DNA from: a bacterium
GTDB taxonomy: Bacteria > DUMJ01
DNA: 64,000 nt
Direction: 5' to 3'
Assembly: GCA_012839925.1 (NCBI GenBank)
Contig: DUMJ01000083.1
Coordinates: 1 to 64,000 of the forward strand
Positions within the stretch are counted from its first letter, which is position 1; each line of letters begins with the position of its first letter. Under the pieces are notes generated by a model. The model saw only the letters and a program-made list of their open reading frames with translations, was not told the DNA's origin and ran no database searches. Below are positions 9,077 through 16,909 of this stretch, one piece after another. A program made the translations under genes and the position numbers.

Positions 9077-10464
9077 AAACCCTTCCTTCTCTTTTCTATG
9101 ATATCACTGGCAAAGTCTTTTAATCTTCTCTCTAATTCTCCAGCTACTTCTGGTTCTCTATCAATTATATTATTCTTCTCGCCAGGGTCGACCCTTAAAT
9201 TATAGAGTTCTGATTGTCTGGAGTCTTCTAAAAAAAGATGAAAACTATAATTTAAGTCCCTTATTGTCCAGGACTGCTTGAAATGACCAATGAAAGCATA
9301 GTCTCTAACTTTATCCACCTCTCCTGCCATCAAAGGAGCTAAACTGTGTCCCTCCATTATTATATTCTTAGAGAGAGAAACCATATCCTGTGGAAACGTG
9401 CCGGTAGAGAGTGGAGCCAGATAGTTAAGTACTAATGTATCCTTTTTGATCTGCAGAAAATCCAGGATGGTAGGCATCAGATCGGTAGTTTGAACTATAC
9501 TATCTATAAACTTACCCATTGATAACATAGGATGTTTTATAATCAGAGGTATGCTAACAAGCTCGCTATAGTTCCACGGTCTAGCCTTTCTCACTATTCC
9601 ATGTTCACCAAAAGGTTCTCCGTGATCTGATGTATATATTATTATGGATTCTTCATACAGTCCTAATGATTTCAACGCCTCTAAAAATACACCCATCCAC
9701 TTATCCACAAAAGTTACCTCACCATGATAAAGGGATTTAGTATGGTTGAGTTCTTCCTGAGTCATATATCCTTCTATCAGACCAGGGACAGGGTCTATTA
9801 ACTCCTGACCTTTATACCTGGGATCATACATACTCCTATAAGGTTCCGGAGGGTCCCACGGCTCATGAGGATCAAAGGCATCTATCCAGAGAAACAGTTT
9901 ATCCTTTTGCTTTTCAGTTATATATTCAAGCCATCTTATAGCCTCTTTAAATACCCTGGCTATACAGTAATCTTCCTCACCCTTATACCATGAGGTATTC
10001 TTTAAATATTGCTCAAATCTAGGTCTCCATAGATCATCCGTTTCATCACCCTTTAATCTATGATATTTATTTATATCTACAGGGATATCATCAACTATCC
10101 AGGAGTCATATTCCTGCCCCCTTACCCATACAACTGTATCGAATCCTCTCCCACAGTTATAAACAGGTTTGTGCATATGATATGTATCTGAAACAAGGCA
10201 GGATGTGAAACCTCTATCCCAGAGAACTTCAGCTAAAAGTAGATCTGAAGGTTCGAATGGTTGCCATCCTCTAACCGGAAAGGTGTATCTCCCTGTCCAC
10301 CAGGTAGTTCTTGTAGGAAGGGTGGGCAGTCCTTCACTAAAAGCGTTTGTGAATACAGCTCCATCTTTACCCAGAGAATCTATATTTGGGGTCTTTATAT
10401 TACTGCCATATACACCTATGGCATCTTTTCTCATACTATCTGTAACAATAACAAATATATTCAT
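9073..10464 (-). CDS. Sulfatase-fold hydrolase with Thr at the nucleophile position
   Basis: A 463-residue paralogue of the protein at 1935-3365. N-terminal VTDSMRKD, catalytic-site motif T48-L-P-T-R52, later TSDHGEPFGEHG. As in the paralogue, Thr replaces the Cys/Ser needed for formylglycine, so ordinary sulfatase activity is unlikely unless Thr itself is the nucleophile. It is the first enzyme gene after the GntR regulator and is coupled by a 4-base overlap to a Cys-type sulfatase. It has no signal peptide. Confidence 0.82.
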   Translation of the reverse strand: MNIFVIVTDSMRKDAIGVYGSNIKTPNIDSLGKDGAVFTNAFSEGLPTLPTRTTWWTGRYTFPVRGWQPFEPSDLLLAEVLWDRGFTSCLVSDTYHMHKPVYNCGRGFDTVVWVRGQEYDSWIVDDIPVDINKYHRLKGDETDDLWRPRFEQYLKNTSWYKGEEDYCIARVFKEAIRWLEYITEKQKDKLFLWIDAFDPHEPWDPPEPYRSMYDPRYKGQELIDPVPGLIEGYMTQEELNHTKSLYHGEVTFVDKWMGVFLEALKSLGLYEESIIIYTSDHGEPFGEHGIVRKARPWNYSELVSIPLIIKHPMLSMGKFIDSIVQTTDLMPTILDFLQIKKDTLVLNYLAPLSTGTFPQDMVSLSKNIIMEGHSLAPLMAGEVDKVRDYAFIGHFKQSWTIRDLNYSFHLFLEDSRQSELYNLRVDPGEKNNIIDREPEVAGELERRLKDFASDIIEKRRKGL

Positions 10465-10578
10465 CCAGAACCTCCAAATTAAATTGTAATCTCTTGGAAA
10501 CTTTAAAACCTTTTATGAGCTTAATACACCCCATCCCTAAAAACAAAATCTCTTAATGCTAATCCCTTTCTCTCAATT

Positions 10579-11313
10579 TTATCTATACAATTCAGTAGTA
10601 AACTTGAACCTATCTCCCCTTATTATGCTCTTTCTTACCTCTATCGGTTTATCATCAATTAAATATGTAACTCTCTCTATTAAAAAAGCTGGATCACCTA
10701 CCTTACTCTCTAATATCTTCGCCTCCTCTCTTTTTAATATTACCGGCTCCAGCGTCTCCTTCACTTTTAAAATTTTTAAATTGTATTTGTCCTCCAGGAT
10801 ATCGTATATAGGGACACTTTCTATATCTTCTTCCAGAAGTTTTGAACATACCCTTACTGGTATAAAGATACTTTCCATTATTACAGGCTCATTCTCCAGA
10901 TATCTTACCCTTACTATTCTATTCAGGTCATCACCCTCTGCAATTTTTAAAACTTCCTGTATACCTCTTGTCGGCTTTGTAATCTCTTTAATCATTACTC
11001 TTGTTCTGAAATCTTCATCCCTTTCTCTCATCTCTCTGCCTATACTATAAAACTTTAAAAGACTCTGCTCAAACTTGGGTTTAACAACAAATGTGCCTCT
11101 ACCTGCTTCCGTTACTATAAGACCCTCAGATTCAAGTTCAGCAAGAGCCTTCCTTACCGTACCCCTACTTACCGAATACTTCGTACTGAGCTCCTCTTCA
11201 GTGGGTAATCTCCCTCCCTCCAGTTCCCCACTCTTTATAAGGTCAAGCAGAATCTCCTTTAGCTGATAATATAGAGGTATTGGACTTCGCCTATCAAGTT
11301 TACTCTGTATCAT
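10579..11313 (-). CDS. GntR-family regulator (HutC type)
   Basis: 244 residues from the Met of MIQSKLDRRSPIPLYYQLK. N-terminal GntR winged helix (LPTEEELSTKYSVSRGTVRKALAELESEGL, described here by its key SVSRGTVRKAL) and a C-terminal UTRA-type ligand domain (about 85-240). This start is preferred over a Met 12 codons upstream because a near-consensus promoter ends exactly 7 bases before it, predicting a leaderless mRNA. It probably controls the sulfatase genes 114 bases downstream; HutC-type members often sense sugar phosphates. Confidence 0.88.
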   Translation of the reverse strand: MIQSKLDRRSPIPLYYQLKEILLDLIKSGELEGGRLPTEEELSTKYSVSRGTVRKALAELESEGLIVTEAGRGTFVVKPKFEQSLLKFYSIGREMRERDEDFRTRVMIKEITKPTRGIQEVLKIAEGDDLNRIVRVRYLENEPVIMESIFIPVRVCSKLLEEDIESVPIYDILEDKYNLKILKVKETLEPVILKREEAKILESKVGDPAFLIERVTYLIDDKPIEVRKSIIRGDRFKFTTELYR

Positions 11314-11349
11314 GTAAATATATATACAATTAAACCTGTAATATGTCAA
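11311..11349 (-). promoter_or_regulatory. Leaderless promoter with overlapping operator of the GntR gene
   Basis: Minus strand: TTGACA (11344-11349), 17-base spacer, TATATA (11321-11326), seven bases, then ATG (11313). The imperfect palindrome TGTAAATATATATACA (11313-11328, plus-strand sense) covers the -10 box to +1, ideal for autorepression. There is no Shine-Dalgarno. Confidence 0.65.
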
Positions 11350-11375
11350 TACCTTAATGAATGAGTTTTTAATCT

Positions 11376-11549
11376 TTACCCTGAAATCAGTCCTGGAACT
11401 CTTTTTACTGCAGGATTCTCACTCAGAACATACCAGAGTCCTCCAGCATGGTCCTGGTGTTCGTGAGAAATAACAATGTATTTTAATCTTTTTATATCAA
11501 TATTTAAGCTGGAGAAATTTTTCTTGAGGATAATATAGGTGGAGATAAA
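11376..11549 (-). pseudogene. Metallo-beta-lactamase-fold gene remnant
   Basis: A short open stretch on the minus strand, bounded by stops and lacking a start codon, encodes LKYIVISHEHQDHAGGLWYV followed by a few more family-like residues. The H-x-H-x-D-H metal motif (HEHQDH) is unmistakable for the metallo-beta-lactamase fold, and the flanks resemble the dihydropterin-type subgroup. Only about 57 codons remain, so this is a decayed gene. The rest of the 11350-11658 gap shows no gene. Confidence 0.75.
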
Positions 11550-11658
11550 CTAAAGGTCTAAGCAAATCTTAAGTTTTTTCTTATTTTCTTCTAAGACCAT
11601 CATTTTAAAGTTGATATAGAAGAGTCAAAAATAAAAATTAAGCATGGAGGCACTAAAA

Positions 11659-12027
11659 ATGAGAAGGATATTGTCCATATTAATTATTACAGGTATATTA
11701 ACAGGCTACTTTTGCCTGACCAGTTTTGCCTGCGAGATGAGGCTAACACCAGATAGATTTACAGCTAAAGTTGGAGAAAAAATTACATTTACACTCGAAA
11801 GGATTCAATCTCATAAAAATTGTGTCCTCCCATTAGAGGCAACAAAGATAGAAGTTAAGGGTGGTAAGGTGGTGGACCCGGGCAAATGGATAAAAAAGGA
11901 TAATGCAGACATATTAAGGTTTACCGTTCAATTCACCACCCCGGGGGAGGCGGTTGTAACTGTAATTAGAGATTGCCCTAAAGAAGGTATAATGAGGGTA
12001 GAAGCCAGAGGGACAGTGTTAAAGTGA
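11659..12027 (+). CDS. Small secreted protein of unknown function
   Basis: 122 residues from the Met of MRRILSILIITGILTGYF; GGAGG lies 8 bases upstream, whereas the Met five codons earlier has no ribosome binding site. A signal peptide of about 24 residues ends at SFA/CEM. The mature part is a beta-rich domain of about 100 residues with three Cys (one at the mature N-terminus, one in HKNC, one in RDCP) and a His next to the second, which could bind metal or haem. I recognise no named family. It converges on a histidine kinase gene and lies upstream of a polyferredoxin gene, so an envelope redox role is possible but unproven. Confidence 0.7.
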   Translation: MRRILSILIITGILTGYFCLTSFACEMRLTPDRFTAKVGEKITFTLERIQSHKNCVLPLEATKIEVKGGKVVDPGKWIKKDNADILRFTVQFTTPGEAVVTVIRDCPKEGIMRVEARGTVLK

Positions 12028-12035
12028 CATCAAAG

Positions 12036-12076
12036 AGCACCTTCTATCTCTCCACAGTAACAATATAGAAGGTGCT
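12036..12076. terminator. Hairpin shared by two convergent genes
   Basis: Perfect 12-bp arms AGCACCTTCTAT/ATAGAAGGTGCT with a 17-base loop. The right arm lies inside the last codons of the histidine kinase gene, the left arm just after the small secreted protein gene. It can fold in both transcripts; T-runs are weak. Confidence 0.55.
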
Positions 12077-13276
12077 TCCTTTCCCCTCTTCACTCTCCAC
12101 ATAAATCTTAAAGTTTAAAATTTGAACAAGTTTTTTAGCAAGAGAAAGACCCAGTCCATAACCGCCATCGCTCCTGGAATCATCAAGCCTATAAAATCTC
12201 TCGAAAATCCTCTCCCTTTCTTCCTGAGGGATACCTCTACCATAATCCCTGACAAAAAAACTATCTCTCTCCCATCCAAGCTCTACAACTTTCTTATCAG
12301 GACTATTCTTTACTGCATTTTCAACCAGTATATTAAATACAAGTTCTAATATGGGTAAGGAAGAATAAATTTCTCTCTTAGGATCATCCAGAATGATATC
12401 AAACTGGAAATCAGGGTAAAGCTTTTCGTAGTATTCTTTTCTCTTCTCCAGAAAAGATTCCAGGTCTATCGGTCCCAGAGATACATCCTCTTGAGTTTTT
12501 AACGTCTCTAAAAGCGTATTTATCAGTCTCTCCATATCCTCAGCCGTCTCTCTGATAGATTCAAGGGATTCCTCCAGTATCTTCTTATCCTCTTTTCCCC
12601 ACCTCTGTAAAAGTCTAATATGTCCCAAAAGAGAAGTCAGTGGAGTCCTGAGCTCGTGAGACACATCTAATATAAACTGTTCCTGCATCTTATAAGCACT
12701 GCTTACTCTCTCAAGCATATTATTTATAGTTAAAGCCAGATCGAAAAGCTCATCTTTAACACCAGGGAGCCCTATCCTTTTATCAAGGTCTCTTATGTTT
12801 ATACCTCTGGCTGTCCTTATCATATCCCTAAGTGGAGACAGGAATCTCTGAGAGAGTATATACCCGACAATTAGAGAAACTACTACACTGAAAAGAGAAA
12901 GCAATATAATATTACTTTTTAACCTATTAAGAGCCAGGATTGTTGGTGTTATATCTTTTCCAACTAAAAAGTCTTCTCTTTCGACAAGAAAGACATATAT
13001 ACCATTAACCTTGTGTATCCCTTCTTTATCCTTAAATCCCAACCCAAATGGGTCCTGCACAACTACACTTTTAGAGACGATATAAAGAGAAGACAACTTA
13101 CCGTATCCTGTCCCCCTGGTAAGAAAGTCCTCTATAGAAGGTCCTCTCAAGAGTTCTTTCCGAATTTCATCCAGAAGTAATCTCTCTGTATTCCAGTAGA
13201 AGAAAACAGCAGAGAAAATAATAAAAAATATCAGTATGAGTGAATATATAAGGGTAAGTCTTATAGATATCTTCAA
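12044..13276 (-). CDS. Sensor histidine kinase
   Basis: 410 residues: membrane segment about 8-27, a roughly 90-residue extracytoplasmic sensor, second membrane segment about 122-141, HAMP linker, HisKA box DVSHELRTPLTS with phospho-acceptor His207, and an ATPase domain (NILVENAVKNS, DYGRGIP, GYGLGLSLAKKL). It autophosphorylates and signals to the response regulator whose stop codon it overlaps by 4 bases. The sensor part is unlike any ligand domain I can name. The pair lies between a secreted small protein and a polyferredoxin. Confidence 0.92.
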   Translation of the reverse strand: MKISIRLTLIYSLILIFFIIFSAVFFYWNTERLLLDEIRKELLRGPSIEDFLTRGTGYGKLSSLYIVSKSVVVQDPFGLGFKDKEGIHKVNGIYVFLVEREDFLVGKDITPTILALNRLKSNIILLSLFSVVVSLIVGYILSQRFLSPLRDMIRTARGINIRDLDKRIGLPGVKDELFDLALTINNMLERVSSAYKMQEQFILDVSHELRTPLTSLLGHIRLLQRWGKEDKKILEESLESIRETAEDMERLINTLLETLKTQEDVSLGPIDLESFLEKRKEYYEKLYPDFQFDIILDDPKREIYSSLPILELVFNILVENAVKNSPDKKVVELGWERDSFFVRDYGRGIPQEERERIFERFYRLDDSRSDGGYGLGLSLAKKLVQILNFKIYVESEEGKGSTFYIVTVER

Positions 13277-13944
13277 GCATCACCTCTAAAAGTATATCCG
13301 ACCCCTCTTATAGTCTTTATATATTTACCCTTTTCTCCCAATTTCTTTCTGAGATAGTTAATATAAACCTCTACCAGGTTCTCCCTTCCTCCATCATAAT
13401 CTTCCCAGACCACCTCCAGTATTCTATCTTTACTCAGGACAATTCCTTCATTTGCCATCAATAGATATAAAAGAGAAAATTCTGTTTTAGAAAGTTCTAC
13501 ATCCTTCCCATCAATTAACAATCTATGCTGATCAGGGAAAAGTTCAATGCCATAAAGGCTCAAGCTGGTCTCCTTTATAGATGTTTTCCTGCGAGATATC
13601 GCCTCTATTCTTGCCACAAGCTCTTCTATATTAAATGGCTTCACCAGATAATCATCCGCCCCGTATCTAAATGCTTCAAGTTTATCTCTTATATCTCCTA
13701 AAGCGGTAAGCATAATGATACCCAAAAGAGGATTTCTATTTCTCAGTCTCTTAGCAACTTCTTTCCCATTTATTCCAGGAATCAGGATATCCAGGATAAC
13801 TACATCTGGCTTGAAATCTTCGCTTTCTACAAGGGCATCATATCCATCATCAACCACTTTAGTTATGTATCCCTCATGGGAGAGTTCAAGCTCCAGAACC
13901 CTTGATATCTTAGGGTCATCTTCAACAACAAGAACTTTCTTCAT
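13273..13944 (-). CDS. OmpR-family response regulator
   Basis: 223 residues: receiver domain with acidic pocket E8-D9-D10, phospho-acceptor Asp52 (VVILDILIPG) and the conserved Lys in LVKPFN, then an OmpR/PhoB winged helix ending in IKTIRGVGYTFRG. It partners the overlapping histidine kinase. Upstream is a divergent control region with two inverted repeats next to the polyferredoxin promoter, which is the likeliest target visible here. Confidence 0.93.
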   Translation of the reverse strand: MKKVLVVEDDPKISRVLELELSHEGYITKVVDDGYDALVESEDFKPDVVILDILIPGINGKEVAKRLRNRNPLLGIIMLTALGDIRDKLEAFRYGADDYLVKPFNIEELVARIEAISRRKTSIKETSLSLYGIELFPDQHRLLIDGKDVELSKTEFSLLYLLMANEGIVLSKDRILEVVWEDYDGGRENLVEVYINYLRKKLGEKGKYIKTIRGVGYTFRGDA

Positions 13945-13984
13945 ACTCTTCCTCCAAGATTATTATAACATCAAATCAACAATT

Positions 13985-14038
13985 CTAAGGATTCTTTAAG
14001 ATTATCCTTAGTAAATACTAAGTTCTCAATTTTATACT
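13985..14038 (+). promoter_or_regulatory. Divergent control region between response regulator and polyferredoxin gene
   Basis: Inverted repeats CTAAGGAT-N11-ATCCTTAG (13985-14011) and CTTAGT-N4-ACTAAG (14007-14022) overlap the weak -35 region of a plus-strand TATACT box (14033-14038). On the minus strand a TATAAT box lies between the repeats and the regulator gene, with its -35 position on the left arm. This suits an activator or repressor such as the adjacent OmpR-type regulator. Confidence 0.5.
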
Positions 14039-14066
14039 CTAACAAAACTAAAACTGGAGGTCAATT

Positions 14067-14822
14067 ATGATCCAACTCATAGAATTATTGAGCAGATATC
14101 AGTTATGGATAATATTCTTAATTGCAGGTATAGTTTTATATTTATTAAAATTACATCCTATTAGAAAAGTAATGCTCTTTCTAAGCGTTATTGTCCTTGG
14201 ATTTTATCTTGGAGGCTGTCCCTGTCCAAGCGGATCTGTATTTCACCTTTTTACAGGGGTGGGAAGTTTTCTTTTTATAATCTCCACAATAACCACTTTA
14301 CTGTTTGGAAGGGTCTACTGTGGATGGGTATGTCCTCTAGGCGCAGTCCAGGAATTAATCTTTACAGGCAGGTACAGGGTCAGAATACCTGAGAAATTTG
14401 ATAGATACTCGAAATATGTAAAATTTCTTATCCTGGCGACTTTTCTCTATCTTACAATCTCCACGTCGACATACACCTGGGGTAAATATGAGCCATTTAA
14501 GGTCCTGTTCAACTTTGGAGGTAACAGGATAGCCTTCATACTTCTATTAATAACCATGGGACTATCTATGTTTATAGAAAGAGTCTTCTGCAGATATATA
14601 TGCCCGATGGGAGCAGTATTCTCCATTATTTCCAGATTCTCCATTTTTGGGCTGAGGATAAACAAAGATAGATGTGTAAATTGTCTGCGTTGCACCAGGG
14701 ATATATGCCCAATGGGTGCAATTGAAACCACTCATGATAAAATTAAAATTGATAAGAGAGAGTGTATAGATTGCCTGAAGTGTAAGGATATATGCTCAAA
14801 AGGGGCCCCAACGTGCAAATAG
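14067..14822 (+). CDS. Membrane polyferredoxin, NapH/NosR C-terminal type
   Basis: 251 residues with about five membrane segments and four cysteine clusters: CGWVCPLGAV (about 90), CRYICPMGAV (about 178), then two ferredoxin motifs CVNCLRCTRDICP and CIDCLKCKDIC near the C-terminus. Such proteins pass electrons from quinol or flavin donors across or along the membrane. An early CPCPSG segment is an extra cysteine pair. GGAGG precedes the start. The gene stands alone, next to a two-component system that may regulate it; the electron acceptor is not visible. Confidence 0.85.
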   Translation: MIQLIELLSRYQLWIIFLIAGIVLYLLKLHPIRKVMLFLSVIVLGFYLGGCPCPSGSVFHLFTGVGSFLFIISTITTLLFGRVYCGWVCPLGAVQELIFTGRYRVRIPEKFDRYSKYVKFLILATFLYLTISTSTYTWGKYEPFKVLFNFGGNRIAFILLLITMGLSMFIERVFCRYICPMGAVFSIISRFSIFGLRINKDRCVNCLRCTRDICPMGAIETTHDKIKIDKRECIDCLKCKDICSKGAPTCK

Positions 14823-14838
14823 AGCCCCTCTATCTTTC

Positions 14839-15687
14839 TCAGGATAATCTGATTGCCTGACTTAATAACTGGATACTGGCTAATATTCCCTCTTCAGAAG
14901 GTGCTTTTCCCTCAAATTCAATAGAAAGATAACCCTTATAATCAGCATCTTTAAGCTTTCTAACTATTCTTATATAGTCAGGATTAAGCCCAAAGTCATA
15001 GAAGATTCCTCCGCCCCAGTATGTCTTGGCATGAACAAGTGCTGTATAAGGAATAAGAGCCTCTATCTGCTCATAAGTATTCTCTCTAAAGTTTCCACAA
15101 TCCAGACAGACTCTCAGCCATTTGCTTCCAACACCATTTATTATATCCAGCACACCTTTAGCCGAATAAGTAAGTCCCCAGTGATTCTCTACAGCCAGAG
15201 TAATTCCATACTGGCTGGCGAAATCGGTGCATTCTCTGAAAGATTCTATATTCCAGTCTATTCCCTGCTCATAAGAATATCCAGGTAGAGGTGGTTCTTT
15301 ACCATCCAGAGCCATCAGTTCTATAAAACTCTTAACTGTCCCCCATCGACCGCCAAAAATCCTTATTACAGGAGCACCAAGTTTAGAGGCTATAACAATC
15401 CACTTCTTTACCTTTTCTATCTCTGATCTTCGAACTTCCGGGTCTGGATCTACGAAGTTGTTATGGACTGACAATGCATAGATATCCTGCGAGTTCTGTA
15501 CAGCTAGCTGTTTAATCTTCGAGATATACTCATCATCCTCTGAAGCAAATTGAACCGCCAGTACCTCCAGACCATCAAGCCCATATTTATATGCCAGGGG
15601 AAATATCTCTTCCAGAGTAAAACTGATCTCTTCTGGTCTCCCATAATCAAATCTTTTAAATGAGTAACTTGAACTTCCTATTCGCAT
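14839..15687 (-). CDS. Sugar phosphate isomerase/epimerase-like TIM barrel
   Basis: 282 residues of the xylose-isomerase-like/AP endonuclease 2 superfamily. Metal-ligand segments typical of the family are visible: LAVENHWG (Glu), VCLDCGNF (Asp), LVHAKTYW (His/Lys) and GYLSIEFEG (Glu). Such enzymes isomerise or epimerise sugars, inositols or hydroxypyruvate-type substrates. It converges on the polyferredoxin gene and is followed upstream by a DUF5317 gene. It is one of three members of this fold in the window (also 27508 and 50343), matching the sugar-degradation theme. Confidence 0.8.
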   Translation of the reverse strand: MRIGSSSYSFKRFDYGRPEEISFTLEEIFPLAYKYGLDGLEVLAVQFASEDDEYISKIKQLAVQNSQDIYALSVHNNFVDPDPEVRRSEIEKVKKWIVIASKLGAPVIRIFGGRWGTVKSFIELMALDGKEPPLPGYSYEQGIDWNIESFRECTDFASQYGITLAVENHWGLTYSAKGVLDIINGVGSKWLRVCLDCGNFRENTYEQIEALIPYTALVHAKTYWGGGIFYDFGLNPDYIRIVRKLKDADYKGYLSIEFEGKAPSEEGILASIQLLSQAIRLS

Positions 15688-15714
15688 ACTCTCCTCCTTA
15701 TCTATAATAAAATC

Positions 15715-16299
15715 TTAAACTTTAATGCTTTTATCTTCAGGAACCTGTCTCTCCTCTTTATGTATAAATTCAAAGATGAAATAGCATAGACCTATAACAA
15801 GAATAATATCACCGATACTGTGTACACTTGCGTATGGTCTTAAAAATGTTGGGGCTATTATATCCCCAAGAAAATTGAGATGTGTCTCCTGGGACATTAT
15901 TGTACCGTTATAGTATTTTCCAAACTTATTGAGCATATCAACCTTATCAAACTTTCCCATTGCTTGAAGTTTATTAATATCCTGTGGCATATATCCCCTG
16001 TTAGCAACTATAACGGTAAGATTAGAGAGAAACCCTATAAGTGCAATCCTCAATCCTCTATATCTTAAATTCAGGAGCATTGCAGCAAGTAATATAAGTA
16101 GTGACAAAATATATATGTATGGTGTAAGATACCGATAGTTTGAATAGAAAAATCTCTCGGTGAATATAATCATCTGCAGGATAACAGCTACCAGAATAAG
16201 AGGAAAACCACGAAAGGGCTTCTCTTCAATACCGCTAATACCCCTGTTAAAAAGTATTGCTACTATAAAACATACTATAATTGCCGCTAAAAAAATCAT
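15715..16299 (-). CDS. DUF5317 family membrane protein
   Basis: 194 residues with about five hydrophobic segments and the hallmark NRGYMP motif near residue 105 of this uncharacterised membrane family. The segment between the third and last membrane helices (about 105-155) would be exposed. It lies 27 bases upstream of the sugar isomerase-like gene on the same strand. No function is established for the family. Confidence 0.72.
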   Translation of the reverse strand: MIFLAAIIVCFIVAILFNRGISGIEEKPFRGFPLILVAVILQMIIFTERFFYSNYRYLTPYIYILSLLILLAAMLLNLRYRGLRIALIGFLSNLTVIVANRGYMPQDINKLQAMGKFDKVDMLNKFGKYYNGTIMSQETHLNFLGDIIAPTFLRPYASVHSIGDIILVIGLCYFIFEFIHKEERQVPEDKSIKV

Positions 16300-16368
16300 T
16301 CACCCTTCTCTTTATACCTGTATGTCTGAGAAGCATTTTACCATATTTTCCTCCAGAAAGAAACCTTA

Positions 16369-16673
16369 TCAGAGAAACTCTTTGATGTATTCTTTTATCT
16401 TTTCAGCTAGGGTATCGTCTGTATTACCGGAGTTCTTATTAAAGATAGCTATTATCTTTTCTGTTACTTCTTTCTCTCTAGTTGAAAAATTAAAAATTTT
16501 TGCGCCTCTGTTTCTGTTACTGATTCTGATACTGTTTCTGTTACTGTAGAGACCCTGGTGGGAGGGTCTATAGAGGGTCTAAATAATTTACCTATAGGTG
16601 GATCAAATAAAAATATCTTTCTTAAAGATGTTTTTAATATTATTAAGAAGTTATATTTGAAGAGAATGGAAAC
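16369..16673 (-). pseudogene. Probable frameshifted coding remnant with Thr-Glu repeats
   Basis: On the minus strand one open stretch without start codon ends in a repetitive segment (TVTETVSESVTETEAQKF) and stops; an overlapping frame then continues with VTEKIIAIFNKNSGN and ends LAEKIKEYIKEFL plus stop at 16369. Together they look like the C-terminus of one gene broken by a frameshift. Thr-Glu runs before a helical tail occur in some replication/primase-like proteins of mobile elements, but that is a guess. The opposite strand is also open here, so coding direction is not certain. Confidence 0.35.
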
Positions 16674-16706
16674 TCAAAACTTGTAATTTTTTGAATCAAT
16701 AATCAC

Positions 16707-16782
16707 TGGTGCCCCCAAGGGAACTCGAATCCCTGTCTCGGCCTTGAAAGGGCCGTGTCCTAGGCCTCTAGACGATGGGGGC
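16707..16782 (-). tRNA. tRNA-Glu (anticodon TTC)
   Basis: Acceptor GCCCCCA/TGGGGGC, anticodon loop CTTTCAA (TTC), T-arm GGGATTCGAGTTCCC, encoded CCA. It follows tRNA-Lys by two bases. Confidence 0.95.
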
Positions 16783-16784
16783 AC

Positions 16785-16859
16785 TGGTGAGCCGCACAGG
16801 GATTGAACCTGTGACACCCTGATTAAAAGTCAGGTGCTCTACCACTGAGCTAGCGGCCC
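16785..16859 (-). tRNA. tRNA-Lys (anticodon TTT)
   Basis: Acceptor GGGCCGC/GCGGCTC, anticodon loop CTTTTAA (TTT), T-arm CAGGTTCAATCCCTG, encoded CCA. Confidence 0.95.
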
Positions 16860-16909
16860 AACAAGTCTTATTTTAACAGATAAATTCTGTTTTGTAAATA
16901 GTCTAAAAT

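Noticed and set aside
16500..16545. CTGTTACTGATTCTG repeats as a CRISPR or iteron array
   Set aside because: Units are about 6 bases and irregular, with no spacers; they fit a coding Thr-Glu/Ser repeat.
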